Assembly: GCA_017962235.1 (NCBI GenBank)
Contig: JAGCVS010000014.1
Location: 51,317 to 115,316 of the forward strand
From: Bacteroidales bacterium
GTDB lineage: Bacteria; Bacteroidota; Bacteroidia; Bacteroidales; UBA932
Direction: 5' to 3'
DNA: 64,000 bases
Shown here piece after piece: positions 38,916-47,767 of this stretch (positions within the stretch are counted from its first letter, which is position 1; every line of letters starts with the position of its first letter). The notes below the pieces were generated by a model. It saw only the letters and a list, made by a program, of their open reading frames with translations. It made no database searches and was not told where the DNA came from. The translations under genes and the position numbers were made by a program.

Positions 38916-38990
38916 ACATTTATTAACCGAAAGTTCAGCAATTGAAAGATCCCGCAAGCCGGGGCGCTGACTGTCAAAAATCATTAAATT

Positions 38991-39335
38991 ATGCCAAGAT
39001 CGGTAAATTCGGTAGCTTCAAGAGCTCGCCGCAAGAAAATCCTCAAAGAAACCAGAGGTAATTTCCTTTCCAGGAAGAATGTCTGGACGGTTGCCAAGAA
39101 TACCTATGAGAAAGGTCTGACTTACGCATACCGTGACCGCAAGAACAAAAAGCGCACTTTCCGTGCTCTTTGGATAACCCGTATCAATGCCGCTGCACGT
39201 CAGCACGGTATGACTTACTCCCAGTTCATGGGTGCTATTCATGCTCAGAACGTAGGCCTGAACCGCAAGGTGCTGGCTGACCTGGCGATGAACAATCCGC
39301 AGGCATTCGAGGCGATTATCAACTCTGTCAAATAG
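38991..39335 (+). CDS. rplT: 50S ribosomal protein L20
   Basis: A 114-residue protein that binds 23S rRNA early in assembly. The sequence begins [19 protein letters not shown] and contains the conserved [19 protein letters not shown] 75-bp gap separates it from rpmI. It ends 2 bp before a TTG start of lepB, so translation of the two is probably coupled. Confidence 0.98.
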   Translation: MPRSVNSVASRARRKKILKETRGNFLSRKNVWTVAKNTYEKGLTYAYRDRKNKKRTFRALWITRINAAARQHGMTYSQFMGAIHAQNVGLNRKVLADLAMNNPQAFEAIINSVK

Positions 39336-39337
39336 TT

Positions 39338-40681
39338 TTGACTTTCAAGGACTTCATCCGCAACAAGTGGGTCAAGTTTGCTTTCTGGGGTATACTGTAT
39401 TGCCTTTGGGTGATATGGCTTCGAAACCCCTGGTGGCTCCTTGGCCTTATTGTTGTTTTTGACTACTTTGTTACAAAGAAGGTAAACTGGACGTTCTGGA
39501 AGCCCCGCTACAAGGAGGGGCAGAAGCACAATGAACTGCTGGACTGGCTGGATGCAGTAATCTTTGCCGTGATAGTGGTTACATTCATCAATATCTTCTT
39601 CTTCCAGTCGTTCAAGATACCTTCTTCGTCGATGGAGAATACCTTGATGACGGGCGACTATCTGTTTGTGGACAAGATGCGTTACGGCCCCCGGATTCCG
39701 GAGACCCCGCTCACCGTCCCGTTCACCCATAACACCTGGCTTGGCGGCCGCAAGTCCTATTCAGAGGCAATCAAGTGCGATTACCGCCGCCTGAAGCCGC
39801 TGGGTCGCGGTATCCGCCGCGGAGACTGCGTGGTGTTCAACTTCCCTCATGGCGACACAGTGTTGACCCGTGTTCCGGCAGAAGATTACTACGCACACGT
39901 ACGCATCAACGGCCGCGAGTACACCAAGAAGACCTTCGGCCCCGTGATTGCCCGCCCTGCGGACAAGACGGACCACTATGTGAAGCGTCTGGTTGGTATG
40001 CCGGGCGACACCCTCAGGGTCCAGGACGGGCTGGTGTACATAGACGGCGAACAGCAGCAGGTATGGGACGGCATTCAGTTCACATACAGAGTCGTGACCG
40101 ACGGCACCCCTCTCAACCGGATGAAGCTGGAAAGTCTGGGCGTGGACCGCAGCCAGATCCGCTACGATTCCCAGCTGCCGGGCTACTACAGCCTGCCGCT
40201 CACAGCCGCGGCGCACGAAGAGGTGGTGAAGATGCCCAACGTGGTAAGCGCCACCGTCAATCTGGAGAACTACCCGGGTGACTATCTGGACACCTACAAG
40301 ATGATTTTCCCGTTTGACGACCGGGGCTTCACCCGCGACAACTACGGCCCGGTATGGATCCCGGCAAAGGGAACCACCGTTGAACTCACTTCAGAGAACA
40401 TAGCTTTTTACCGCAGGATAATCTCGGTTTACGAGCATAACAACTTTGAGGAGAGAGACGGCAAGTTCTTCATAGACGGCGAGCAGATCACGGAATACAC
40501 CTTCAAACAGGATTATTTCTTCATGATGGGTGACAACCGCCATAACTCGCTGGATTCCCGCTACTGGGGCTTTGTCCCGGAAGATCATATAGTGGGTACG
40601 CCGGCCGTAATATGGTTCTCCAAGGCGCCCGAAGGGAAGGTGAGGTGGAATAGGATATTCAAGTTTGTGCTCAACAAATAA
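39338..40681 (+). CDS. lepB: Signal peptidase I
   Basis: A 447-residue membrane peptidase that removes Sec signal peptides. Two N-terminal hydrophobic helices and a third at about 72-90 precede the catalytic Ser98 in KIPSSSMENTL. The general-base lysine is Lys216 in HYVKRLVGMPGD, and box E is MGDNRHNSLDSRYWG near the C-terminus. The protein is much longer than the minimal enzyme because of an insertion between the Lys box and box E, as in other Bacteroidetes. No ATG or GTG occurs before the catalytic region; TTG at 39338 is the most plausible start. Confidence 0.93.
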   Translation: MTFKDFIRNKWVKFAFWGILYCLWVIWLRNPWWLLGLIVVFDYFVTKKVNWTFWKPRYKEGQKHNELLDWLDAVIFAVIVVTFINIFFFQSFKIPSSSMENTLMTGDYLFVDKMRYGPRIPETPLTVPFTHNTWLGGRKSYSEAIKCDYRRLKPLGRGIRRGDCVVFNFPHGDTVLTRVPAEDYYAHVRINGREYTKKTFGPVIARPADKTDHYVKRLVGMPGDTLRVQDGLVYIDGEQQQVWDGIQFTYRVVTDGTPLNRMKLESLGVDRSQIRYDSQLPGYYSLPLTAAAHEEVVKMPNVVSATVNLENYPGDYLDTYKMIFPFDDRGFTRDNYGPVWIPAKGTTVELTSENIAFYRRIISVYEHNNFEERDGKFFIDGEQITEYTFKQDYFFMMGDNRHNSLDSRYWGFVPEDHIVGTPAVIWFSKAPEGKVRWNRIFKFVLNK

Positions 40682-40685
40682 AAAA

Positions 40686-40717
40686 TTTGGTTTTTTGATT
40701 TAAAATCAAGATATTTG
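40686..40717 (+). promoter_or_regulatory. promoter of rpmB-rpmG-DUF4295
   Basis: TTTG (40686-40689), a 20-nt spacer, and GATATTTG (40710-40717, one mismatch to TAnnTTTG) lie between lepB and rpmB. A poly-A stretch follows, giving an A-rich leader of about 30 nt before the ATG, common for highly expressed Bacteroidetes genes. Confidence 0.6.
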
Positions 40718-40755
40718 CAGCCCCAAAAAAGCAAAAAAATAAAAAAAGATACATT

Positions 40756-40998
40756 ATGTCACGAGTTTGTCAGGTTACAGGTAAGAAGAGGATGATTGGA
40801 AACAATGTTTCCCACTCCCGCAGACGTACCAAACGCGAATTTGCTCCCAACCTGAAGACCAAGAGATTCTGGTCTGAAGAAGAGGGCAGGTTCATCACTT
40901 TGAAGGTCTCTTGCAACGGTATGAAGACCATCTACAAGAACGGCCTTGCAGAAACGCTCAAGAAAGCCGAGGCCAAAGGTTTGATTAAAATCGCTTAA
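40756..40998 (+). CDS. rpmB: 50S ribosomal protein L28
   Basis: An 80-residue ribosomal protein. MSRVCQVTGKKRMIGNNVSHS and the following TKREFAPNLKTKRFW are diagnostic of L28. It heads the L28-L33-DUF4295 cluster. Confidence 0.97.
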   Translation: MSRVCQVTGKKRMIGNNVSHSRRRTKREFAPNLKTKRFWSEEEGRFITLKVSCNGMKTIYKNGLAETLKKAEAKGLIKIA

Positions 40999-41010
40999 TA
41001 CAGAAAGACT

Positions 41011-41196
41011 ATGGCAGGAAAGAAAGGCAATAGGGTACAGGTGATCCTCGAGTGCACCGAGCAGAAGGCTAGCGGCGTTCCCGGAATGTCCCGCTACATT
41101 ACCACCAAGAACAAAAAGAACACTCCCGACAAGTTGGAGCGCATGAAATACAACCCGTATCTGCGCAAGATGACTCTTCACAAGGAGATTAAGTAA
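41011..41196 (+). CDS. rpmG: 50S ribosomal protein L33
   Basis: A 61-residue basic ribosomal protein with [18 protein letters not shown] and [20 protein letters not shown]. It lacks the zinc-binding cysteine pairs of some L33 forms, retaining only one Cys. It lies 12 bp after rpmB. Confidence 0.96.
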   Translation: MAGKKGNRVQVILECTEQKASGVPGMSRYITTKNKKNTPDKLERMKYNPYLRKMTLHKEIK

Positions 41197-41220
41197 GTAA
41201 CGCATTAACACTATAATACT

Positions 41221-41388
41221 ATGGCAAAGAAAGCGGTCGCAACATTCGGCGGTGACAGGAAAGACCAGAAAAGCGTTGTAAAATGCATCCGTATGGACAA
41301 GAACGGTCGTACTGGCTCTTACACCTTCAAGGAGGAGCTCGTACCCACCGATAAGGTTAAGGAATTTTTCGCCAAGACTCAGAATTAA
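41221..41388 (+). CDS. DUF4295 small ribosome-cluster protein
   Basis: A 55-residue basic protein starting MAKKAVATFGGDRKDQKSVV and ending KVKEFFAKTQN. It follows rpmG by 24 bp and precedes a terminator. Its family (DUF4295) is restricted to Bacteroidetes and conserved next to rpmG, which suggests a phylum-specific ribosomal protein or ribosome-bound factor. No catalytic motif is visible. Confidence 0.88.
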   Translation: MAKKAVATFGGDRKDQKSVVKCIRMDKNGRTGSYTFKEELVPTDKVKEFFAKTQN

Positions 41389-41419
41389 GTTTTTGAGAGA
41401 AGGCATGAGGTATATGTAG

Positions 41420-41452
41420 AGACGAAGCCTATGGCCTCGTCTTTATTGTTTT
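41420..41452 (+). terminator. intrinsic terminator after DUF4295
   Basis: The stem AGACGA/TCGTCT (41420-41425 with 41437-41442), an A-C mismatch, and an inner GCC/GGC pair around a TAT loop are followed by TTATTGTTTT. It closes the L28-L33 transcript. Confidence 0.75.
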
Positions 41453-41464
41453 AAAGAGACCGTC

Positions 41465-42232
41465 ATGGCAACATTCCTTTGGGATGATATAGTATTCGGC
41501 CCCATCCACAGCCGCAGGGTGGGACGCTCGCTGGGCATCAATCTGCTGCCCCGTGAGGCCAAGGTGTGCAGCTTTGACTGCGTATACTGCGAATGCGGCG
41601 GCCTCAAGAGGGGTGCCGCAAAGCATCCGCTGCCCACGCTGCAGCAGGTGCGCGAGGCGGTGGAGGGCAAGTTCTCTGCGTTGGCTGCGGCCGGGCAGGG
41701 CATCGACTCCATCTCCTTCACAGGCAACGGCGAACCCACGCTCCATCCCGATTTTGCTGCTATAATCGATATCGTGGTGGCGGAGCGCAACCGCTGGTTC
41801 CCTGAGGCGGTGTTGAGTGTGTTCAGCAACGCCGCGCAGCTGGACCGTCCCGATGTGGTATCGGCTTTGAAGAAGGTAGACAATCCCATCCTCAAGATAG
41901 ACTGCGCCCTGGAGGATATGGCGGCGGTTATGAACCGTCCCCGCCGCGGATACACCGTGGCCAAGGCGGTGGAGGGGATGCGTGCCTTTGAAGGCGACTT
42001 TGTGATGCAGACCATGCTGGTGCGCGGAGCGGTGGTGGACAACACCACGCCGGAGGCGCTGGAGGCATGGTACAAGGTGGTGCGTGAGCTGCGTCCCCGC
42101 GAAATCATGCTTTACACAGTAGACCGCGATACCCCGGTGGCCGGCATAGAGAAGGTGGATGCCGCATCGCTTCAAAAAGCGGCGGAGCCGTTGCTGGCGG
42201 AGGGGTTTAATGTGAAAATTTTTGTAAATTAG
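41465..42232 (+). CDS. radical SAM protein
   Basis: A 255-residue radical SAM enzyme with the cluster motif CSFDCVYC (Cys35, 39, 42) followed by ECGG and SFTGNGEPTLHPDF, the glycine-rich SAM-binding strand. The start MATFLWDDIVFGPIHSRRVGRSLG matches a widespread but uncharacterised subfamily without extra Fe-S domains, related to Wyosine/MoaA-like enzymes only by fold. The reaction is unknown. It precedes ftsY by 25 bp, so the two likely share a transcript with pheT. Confidence 0.88.
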   Translation: MATFLWDDIVFGPIHSRRVGRSLGINLLPREAKVCSFDCVYCECGGLKRGAAKHPLPTLQQVREAVEGKFSALAAAGQGIDSISFTGNGEPTLHPDFAAIIDIVVAERNRWFPEAVLSVFSNAAQLDRPDVVSALKKVDNPILKIDCALEDMAAVMNRPRRGYTVAKAVEGMRAFEGDFVMQTMLVRGAVVDNTTPEALEAWYKVVRELRPREIMLYTVDRDTPVAGIEKVDAASLQKAAEPLLAEGFNVKIFVN

Positions 42233-42257
42233 CGCGTTTTACCAAAAGAGACTCCAG

Positions 42258-43220
42258 ATGGGATTATTCTTCAAGAAACGCAACGCCGATCCGGCCGCAC
42301 AGGCTCAGGACAAGGCCGCCCTTGAGGCGGGTCTTGGCAAGACCAAGCAGTCGCTGCTGAGCAAGCTGCAGTATGCAGTGATGGGCCGCACTGTGGTAGA
42401 CGATGAGGTGCTGGATTCCATAGAGGAGGCGTTGATATCCTCCGATGTCGGAGTAGATACCACCGTGAAGATCATAGAGCGTCTGGAGGCGCGCGTACGC
42501 CGCGACAAATATCTCAATACTGCAGACCTGAACCGCATCCTCTGCGAAGAGATAGAGGAGCTGATTGCGGGCGATGCAGTGGAGCAGGAGCCCTTCGACT
42601 TCAGCAAGAAGCCCTATGTCATAATGGTTGTGGGTGTGAACGGCGTGGGCAAGACCACCACCATCGGCAAACTCGCGGCGCAGCTTAAGGCTGAGGGAAA
42701 GAAGGTGGTGCTGGGCGCCGCCGACACTTTCCGCGCCGCCGCCGTGGATCAGCTGGTTATATGGGCAGAGCGCGCCGGAGTGGATATCGTAAAGCAGGAG
42801 ATGGGCAGCGACCCCGCCAGCGTGGCGTACGACAGCGTTAAATCGGCGGTAGCCAAGGATGCCGACGTGGTTATAATAGACACCGCCGGCCGTCTGCACA
42901 ACAAGGTCAACCTGATGAACGAGCTCACCAAGATACGCAATGTGATGCGCAAGGTGGTGCCCGACGCCCCGCACGAGGTGCTGCTGGTGATTGACGGTTC
43001 CACCGGCCAGAACGGCTTCATGCAGGCGCGCGAATTCACCCGCGCCACCGATGTCACTGCACTGGCCGTTACTAAGCTGGACGGCAGCGCAAAGGGGGGC
43101 GTGGTAATCGGCATCAGCGACCAGTTCAAGATTCCGGTGAAGTTTATCGGCGTGGGAGAGAAGATAGAGGACCTGCGCCTTTTCAATAAGAAAGATTACG
43201 TAGAATCATTGTTTAAATAG
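42258..43220 (+). CDS. ftsY: FtsY, signal recognition particle receptor
   Basis: A 320-residue SRP GTPase that docks ribosome-SRP complexes at the membrane. The N domain is helical; the G domain has GVNGVGKTTT (126-135), DTAGRLHNKVNLM and TKLDGSAKGG. The acidic A domain of E. coli is lacking, leaving a short MGLFFKKRN membrane-contact tip, as is common in this phylum. pheT starts 8 bp later. Confidence 0.97.
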   Translation: MGLFFKKRNADPAAQAQDKAALEAGLGKTKQSLLSKLQYAVMGRTVVDDEVLDSIEEALISSDVGVDTTVKIIERLEARVRRDKYLNTADLNRILCEEIEELIAGDAVEQEPFDFSKKPYVIMVVGVNGVGKTTTIGKLAAQLKAEGKKVVLGAADTFRAAAVDQLVIWAERAGVDIVKQEMGSDPASVAYDSVKSAVAKDADVVIIDTAGRLHNKVNLMNELTKIRNVMRKVVPDAPHEVLLVIDGSTGQNGFMQAREFTRATDVTALAVTKLDGSAKGGVVIGISDQFKIPVKFIGVGEKIEDLRLFNKKDYVESLFK

Positions 43221-43228
43221 ATACAGAA

Positions 43229-45688
43229 ATGACAGTTTCGTATAATTGGCTTAAAGATTATCTGAAGTTTGACCTTACCCCGGAGAAAGTGGCTGAGGTG
43301 CTCACGTTCACCGGCTTGGAGGTGGAGCATGTAGAGACGGTAGAGCAGATTCCCGGCGGCCTTGCCGGCGTGTTTGTGGCAGAGGTGCTCTCCTGCGAGA
43401 TGCATCCCGACAGCGACCATCTGCATATCACCAGATGCGATATCGGCCAGGAAGAGCCGCTGCAGGTTGTGTGCGGCGCTCCCAACGTGGCTGCAGGGCA
43501 GAAGGTGCTTCTGGCCACCGTGGGTACAAAGCTGGTCTCCATCAGCGGTGAGGAGCTCAAACTCAAGAAGTCCAAGATACGCGGCGTGGAGAGCATGGGT
43601 ATGATCTGTGCCCAGGACGAGCTGGGTATCGGCGAGGACCATTCCGGCATAATGGTGTTGGATCCCGCTGCGGTGCCCGGAACCCCCGCGAAGGATTATC
43701 TCATGCTCGCATGCGATACTGTTTATGAGATAGGTCTAACCCCCAACCGCATAGACGGCGCTTCGCATATTGGCGTGGCCCGCGACCTCTATGCATGGTG
43801 TCGCCTGAATGGCGTGCCGGTAGAGTGGACTCTTCCGCAGCCTACCGTAACTCTCAAGGGTGAGGGCAAGGCCGTTCCGGTTGAGGTTCTGGCACCCGAA
43901 GATGCCCCGCGCTATATCGGCATCACCTTCAAGGATGTCAAGGTGGGCCCGTCACCAGAGTGGCTGCGCGACCGCCTGAACTCTGTGGGCCAGCGCCCTA
44001 TCAACAATATCGTGGATATCACCAACTTTATCCTGAACGAATACTGCCAGCCGCTGCACTGCTTCGATCTGAAAGAGATTGAAGGGGGCAAGGTGATTGT
44101 GCGCCGCGCGGCGGAAGGGGAGAAGATGGTGACTCTGGACGGCGTGGAGCGCACCCTTTCAGACCGCGACCTGGTGATTGCCAACACCCGCGAGCCGATG
44201 TGCATTGCCGGCGTGTTTGGCGGTGAGAAATCGGGCGTGACCGAGGCCACCACCGATGTCTTCCTGGAGATCGCATATTTCAACCCAGTGACCATCCGCA
44301 AGACCAGCAAGCGCCTGGGTCTCAAGACCGATGCATCGTTCCGCTACGAGCGCGGCATCGACCCCACCAACACCATGAACGTGGCGCGCCGTGCGGCACA
44401 GCTCATTGTGGAACTCTCCGGCGCCAAGATAGTGGGTGAGCCTCAGGAGTTCTGCGCAAGGGAATTCCCCCTCGCAGAGGTGGAGCTGGACTATGCACGC
44501 ATGTTCTCCCTGATGGGCAAGAACATAGGCGTACAGACCGTGAAGGATATCCTCGGATATCTTGATTATAAGATTCTGTCTGAGAATCAGGCGGGCTGCC
44601 GCGTAGCGGTTCCCGCATATTATGTGGACGTAACCCGCGAGTGCGACGTGGTGGAGGAGGTGCTCCGCATCTACGGCTACAACAACATTGAGCTGCCTAT
44701 CGGCATGAAGGCCAGCATCCAGCCCGATCCCGACCCCGATCCCGAGGTTGTCCGCCGTCAGGTGAGCGACCTGCTCACAAACCGCGGCTTCTGCGAAATA
44801 ATGAACAACTCGCTCACCCGCAGCGCTTATTACGACAAGCTGGAGACCTTCCCCGCAGCCAACTGCGTGCGTCTGCTCAATCCGCTCAGCTCAGATCTGG
44901 ACTGCATGCGCCAGAGCCTGATACCCGCCGGCCTGGAGACCGTCTCTTACAATATCAAGCATCAGAACAATTCCCTGCATCTCTATGAGGTTGGCAACAT
45001 TTACAGCTATAGCGCAGACGCTGAGGATGCGCTTACTGCCGCCAATCTCAAGAACTATCAGGAAGAGCTGAAGCTCTCCATAGTGATCAGCGCTCCAGCC
45101 GCCAAGGCATGGCGTAACGAACTGGGCGCCGGCTCTTTCTTTGAGCTCAAGGGCGTTCTGGAGTTGCTGGTGCGCCGCTACGGCATGAGCCTGTACGATA
45201 TGGAGGCAGCCCCGGCACCTTCCGACATCTTCAGCGAGGGTCTCACTTATTCGCTGCAGGGCAAGCAGTTCGCCACCATAGGTACCGTATCCAAGGCGAT
45301 GCTCAAGATGTTCGACATCAAGCAGCCGGTATTCGCAGCTGAGGTATCGTTCAAGACCCTGATGCAGGTTATCCGCCGCAACAAGGTGAAATACCGTGAA
45401 CTGCCCAAGTATCCAGAGGTTAAGCGCGACCTGGCACTGATGCTGGACGAGAAGGTTTCGTTTGCCGATATCCGCCGCGAGGCGTTCCGTGCAGAGAAGG
45501 CGATGCTCAAGAGCGTATCTCTGTTCGATGTTTACCGCGGGGTGAAGATTGCTGCGGACAAGAAGCAGTACGCCTTGAGTTTTGTGCTTCAGAATCCGGA
45601 GCAGACTCTCACAGACGAGGCTGTGGAGCGCATCATGGACAAGCTGCTCAAGACTTTCGAGAGCAAGTTTGGAGCTACTTTGAGGTAA
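43229..45688 (+). CDS. pheT: Phenylalanyl-tRNA synthetase beta subunit
   Basis: An 819-residue subunit. The N-terminal tRNA-binding domain (about 40-150, with VVCGAPNVAAGQKVLLATVG), the B3/B4 editing domains, the B5 domain and the C-terminal ferredoxin-fold anticodon-binding domain (YPEVKRDLALMLDEKVSF to the end) are present. pheS is elsewhere. Its last 14 bp overlap the convergent lnt gene. Confidence 0.97.
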   Translation: MTVSYNWLKDYLKFDLTPEKVAEVLTFTGLEVEHVETVEQIPGGLAGVFVAEVLSCEMHPDSDHLHITRCDIGQEEPLQVVCGAPNVAAGQKVLLATVGTKLVSISGEELKLKKSKIRGVESMGMICAQDELGIGEDHSGIMVLDPAAVPGTPAKDYLMLACDTVYEIGLTPNRIDGASHIGVARDLYAWCRLNGVPVEWTLPQPTVTLKGEGKAVPVEVLAPEDAPRYIGITFKDVKVGPSPEWLRDRLNSVGQRPINNIVDITNFILNEYCQPLHCFDLKEIEGGKVIVRRAAEGEKMVTLDGVERTLSDRDLVIANTREPMCIAGVFGGEKSGVTEATTDVFLEIAYFNPVTIRKTSKRLGLKTDASFRYERGIDPTNTMNVARRAAQLIVELSGAKIVGEPQEFCAREFPLAEVELDYARMFSLMGKNIGVQTVKDILGYLDYKILSENQAGCRVAVPAYYVDVTRECDVVEEVLRIYGYNNIELPIGMKASIQPDPDPDPEVVRRQVSDLLTNRGFCEIMNNSLTRSAYYDKLETFPAANCVRLLNPLSSDLDCMRQSLIPAGLETVSYNIKHQNNSLHLYEVGNIYSYSADAEDALTAANLKNYQEELKLSIVISAPAAKAWRNELGAGSFFELKGVLELLVRRYGMSLYDMEAAPAPSDIFSEGLTYSLQGKQFATIGTVSKAMLKMFDIKQPVFAAEVSFKTLMQVIRRNKVKYRELPKYPEVKRDLALMLDEKVSFADIRREAFRAEKAMLKSVSLFDVYRGVKIAADKKQYALSFVLQNPEQTLTDEAVERIMDKLLKTFESKFGATLR

Positions 45689-47261
45689 TCCTGCGCACCA
45701 GAAGCGCAATCAGAAGCAACAGGAACATAAAACTGCATATGCGGCCGGTGATGTCGCCGGTGGTCGCATAGAAGGTCTTTTCGCTGTTCAGGTTCACCGT
45801 GCCGCGGATAGCGGTTTTCTCCCACCATCCGGTGCGCTGCAGCACGTCGCCGCGCTGGTTTATGAAGCCGCTGATGCCGGTGTTGGCCACGTGCACCACG
45901 TCGCGCCGGTTCTCTATCGCCCTCAGTTTTGCAAAACGGAAGTGTTGCCGGTAGCCGGGGGTGTCGCCCCACCATCCGTCGTTGGTAATTATTGCGGTGA
46001 AGCCGGCTCCGTAGAGCGATGAGCGGCGGTAGAACTCCCCGTACACCGACTCGTAGCATATCATCACGCCCACGCTGCGGCCGTCCCGGCTGGTGAGGTT
46101 GTTCACATCGTCGCTCACGCCGTAACCGTTGGAAGAGCCGCCAAACGCCGCCATTATTTTGCTCAGGAAGGGGATATACCTCTGATATGGGATGATTTCC
46201 ACGCCCGGCACAAGCTTGGATTTATGGTAAAGGTTGCGCACGCCGGTGGTGTCTATCATAAGCGCTGTGTTGTATGATACGTACCATTTGTCGCCCAGCG
46301 GTGAGGCATTGAAGGGAGCCTCCGCCTTGGTGGGAAAGAGACGGTAGGTTATAGAACCCAGTATAAAGCTGGTGCGGGGGTACTCCTTGAGCAGATCCAG
46401 GACGCCGCTGTATGTGACGTTTCTCTGAGGGGCGTCCAGATTGAACTGGTAAGTGTATGTCTCGGGGGTGATTACATAGTCAGTGCTGTCAGTGATGGCG
46501 CTCTTTACCAGTTCAAACATCTCCTTGTCCTGCACCGACTGGGGGATGCCGCCGTGCTTCTCTGTATAAGCGTCCACCACGGGCTGTACTGCCACCACTT
46601 CCACCGGATTGTCTGTTTCCTGATAGTTGCGGTATATGCTCAGTGAGATGGCGGGCGGTGCAATCAGCAGGGCGGCTGTGATTATCACAAGGGCCACCTT
46701 GCCGCGGGTGTCGTATTTATTTACGCTCTTGCGCCTGAGGGCCTTCGCCGTTTCGTATACAAAGATGTTGGAGAGCCAGATCCACAGACTGCCGCCCAAA
46801 AAGCCGGTGTATTCGTACCACTGGGCCAGCTTGGGGCAGGAGGCAAGGCTGTTGCCAAGGATGAGCCATGGCCAGGAAATCTCGATGTTCTGATATACGC
46901 GCTCCCAAGCTATCCACATGGTAATAAGCAACAGGTAGCTGAGGCCACCCTTGAAGTATTTGCGGCTCCAGATGAACAACCTGAAGATGACCCACATCTG
47001 CAGCGAGTTCAGGGCAATAGCCGCAATGGCTCCGGGAATGGTTATCCAGCTTATCCAGAATGTGGTGGCTATGTTGAACAGCAGGAATGCCAGATATAGC
47101 TTCCAGCCTAGGTGTTTTATGGGGGCCTCAGTGTTGAGGTCGGCGAACTTCAGCAGCGGAATAAAGGCGAAAAGCGCCACCCAGCCGCAGCCGGGCACCA
47201 AAAACGGGATGGAGGCGAGTGCCGCAAACAACAGCACGCAGAGCCAAATTTTTCCTTTCAT
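45675..47261 (-). CDS. lnt: Apolipoprotein N-acyltransferase
   Basis: A 528-residue inner-membrane enzyme that adds the third acyl chain to lipoproteins. About six N-terminal helices precede a nitrilase-fold domain. The catalytic triad is visible: Glu267 in VITPETYTYQ, Lys347 in LYHKSKLVP, and Cys402 in GVMICYESVYG. This is a full-length enzyme, in line with the many lipoproteins of the phylum. A -7 box (TACATTTG, 47266-47273) ends only 4 nt before the ATG. Confidence 0.95.
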   Translation of the reverse strand: MKGKIWLCVLLFAALASIPFLVPGCGWVALFAFIPLLKFADLNTEAPIKHLGWKLYLAFLLFNIATTFWISWITIPGAIAAIALNSLQMWVIFRLFIWSRKYFKGGLSYLLLITMWIAWERVYQNIEISWPWLILGNSLASCPKLAQWYEYTGFLGGSLWIWLSNIFVYETAKALRRKSVNKYDTRGKVALVIITAALLIAPPAISLSIYRNYQETDNPVEVVAVQPVVDAYTEKHGGIPQSVQDKEMFELVKSAITDSTDYVITPETYTYQFNLDAPQRNVTYSGVLDLLKEYPRTSFILGSITYRLFPTKAEAPFNASPLGDKWYVSYNTALMIDTTGVRNLYHKSKLVPGVEIIPYQRYIPFLSKIMAAFGGSSNGYGVSDDVNNLTSRDGRSVGVMICYESVYGEFYRRSSLYGAGFTAIITNDGWWGDTPGYRQHFRFAKLRAIENRRDVVHVANTGISGFINQRGDVLQRTGWWEKTAIRGTVNLNSEKTFYATTGDITGRICSFMFLLLLIALLVRRITSK

Positions 47262-47265
47262 GACT

Positions 47266-47273
47266 CAAATGTA
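47266..47273 (-). promoter_or_regulatory. -7 box abutting the lnt start codon
   Basis: TACATTTG on the minus strand ends 4 nt before the lnt ATG at 47261. A TTTG lies 22 nt further upstream. The predicted RNA start coincides with the start codon, suggesting a leaderless or nearly leaderless message. Confidence 0.5.
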
Positions 47274-47296
47274 GCGAGTTTTAGAAAATTTTTTAC

Positions 47297-47304
47297 AAAC
47301 TTTG
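47297..47304 (+). promoter_or_regulatory. -7 box of the tmRNA gene
   Basis: AAACTTTG, one mismatch from TAnnTTTG, lies 19 nt before the mature tmRNA 5' end. The short precursor leader would be removed by RNase P. Confidence 0.45.
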
Positions 47305-47323
47305 CGCCCTAAATCGTAGAAAT

Positions 47324-47719
47324 GGGGATGTTTTGGTTTTGACAGCAATCGATTTCTACAGGTAAGCACGCCGAGAGTCGTGGCCCCTCTCGTAAATCTC
47401 AGACCTCACGCCATAACTGGCAACAACAACTATCGTCTCGCTGCGTAATCGGGCTTAGCCTGATACCTTAATCCGCCCGTCAAGGACGGGCCGACGAGCG
47501 TCCCGCCGGATTTTCTGGAAGTTCGGTCCGGAGTTCGGGGCGTTGGCAGAACAATTCCTGCTCGCACCTATCGCCTCTGTCGGTGCGAAAAGATTTAGAG
47601 GCTAAGGGAGCGTTAGCCCGCCGCCCGGCGGATTCTCCCCGACAATCAAAGGGTGGATAAGCGTGTAGAAAGCTTGCGGGGACGTTGTTTGGACGGCGGT
47701 TCGAGTCCGCCCATCTCCA
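47324..47719 (+). ncRNA. ssrA: transfer-messenger RNA (tmRNA)
   Basis: The 396-nt gene rescues stalled ribosomes and tags the nascent chain for ClpXP. The 5' end GGGGATG pairs with CATCTCC (47712-47718), forming the acceptor stem with one G-T pair, and the T-arm GGTTCGAGTCC precedes it. The tag reading frame at 47419-47448 encodes GNNNYRLAA then TAA, close in form to the Bacteroides tag ending in ALAA. The CCA end is not encoded: the discriminator A is followed by CAA. The gene runs straight into a long palindrome that reuses its last bases. Confidence 0.95.
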
Positions 47720-47767
47720 CAAAATACAATAGCCGGCAACTGCCGGCTATTGTATTTTGTGGAGATG
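47712..47767. repeat. 27-bp perfect palindrome at the tmRNA 3' end
   Basis: Left arm 47712-47738 and right arm 47741-47767 are perfect inverted copies around a 2-bp centre. The left arm starts inside the tmRNA acceptor stem, so the palindrome carries a mirrored copy of that strand. It can act as a terminator for tmRNA, but the right arm is followed by few T's, and the length exceeds normal terminators. Confidence 0.85.
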
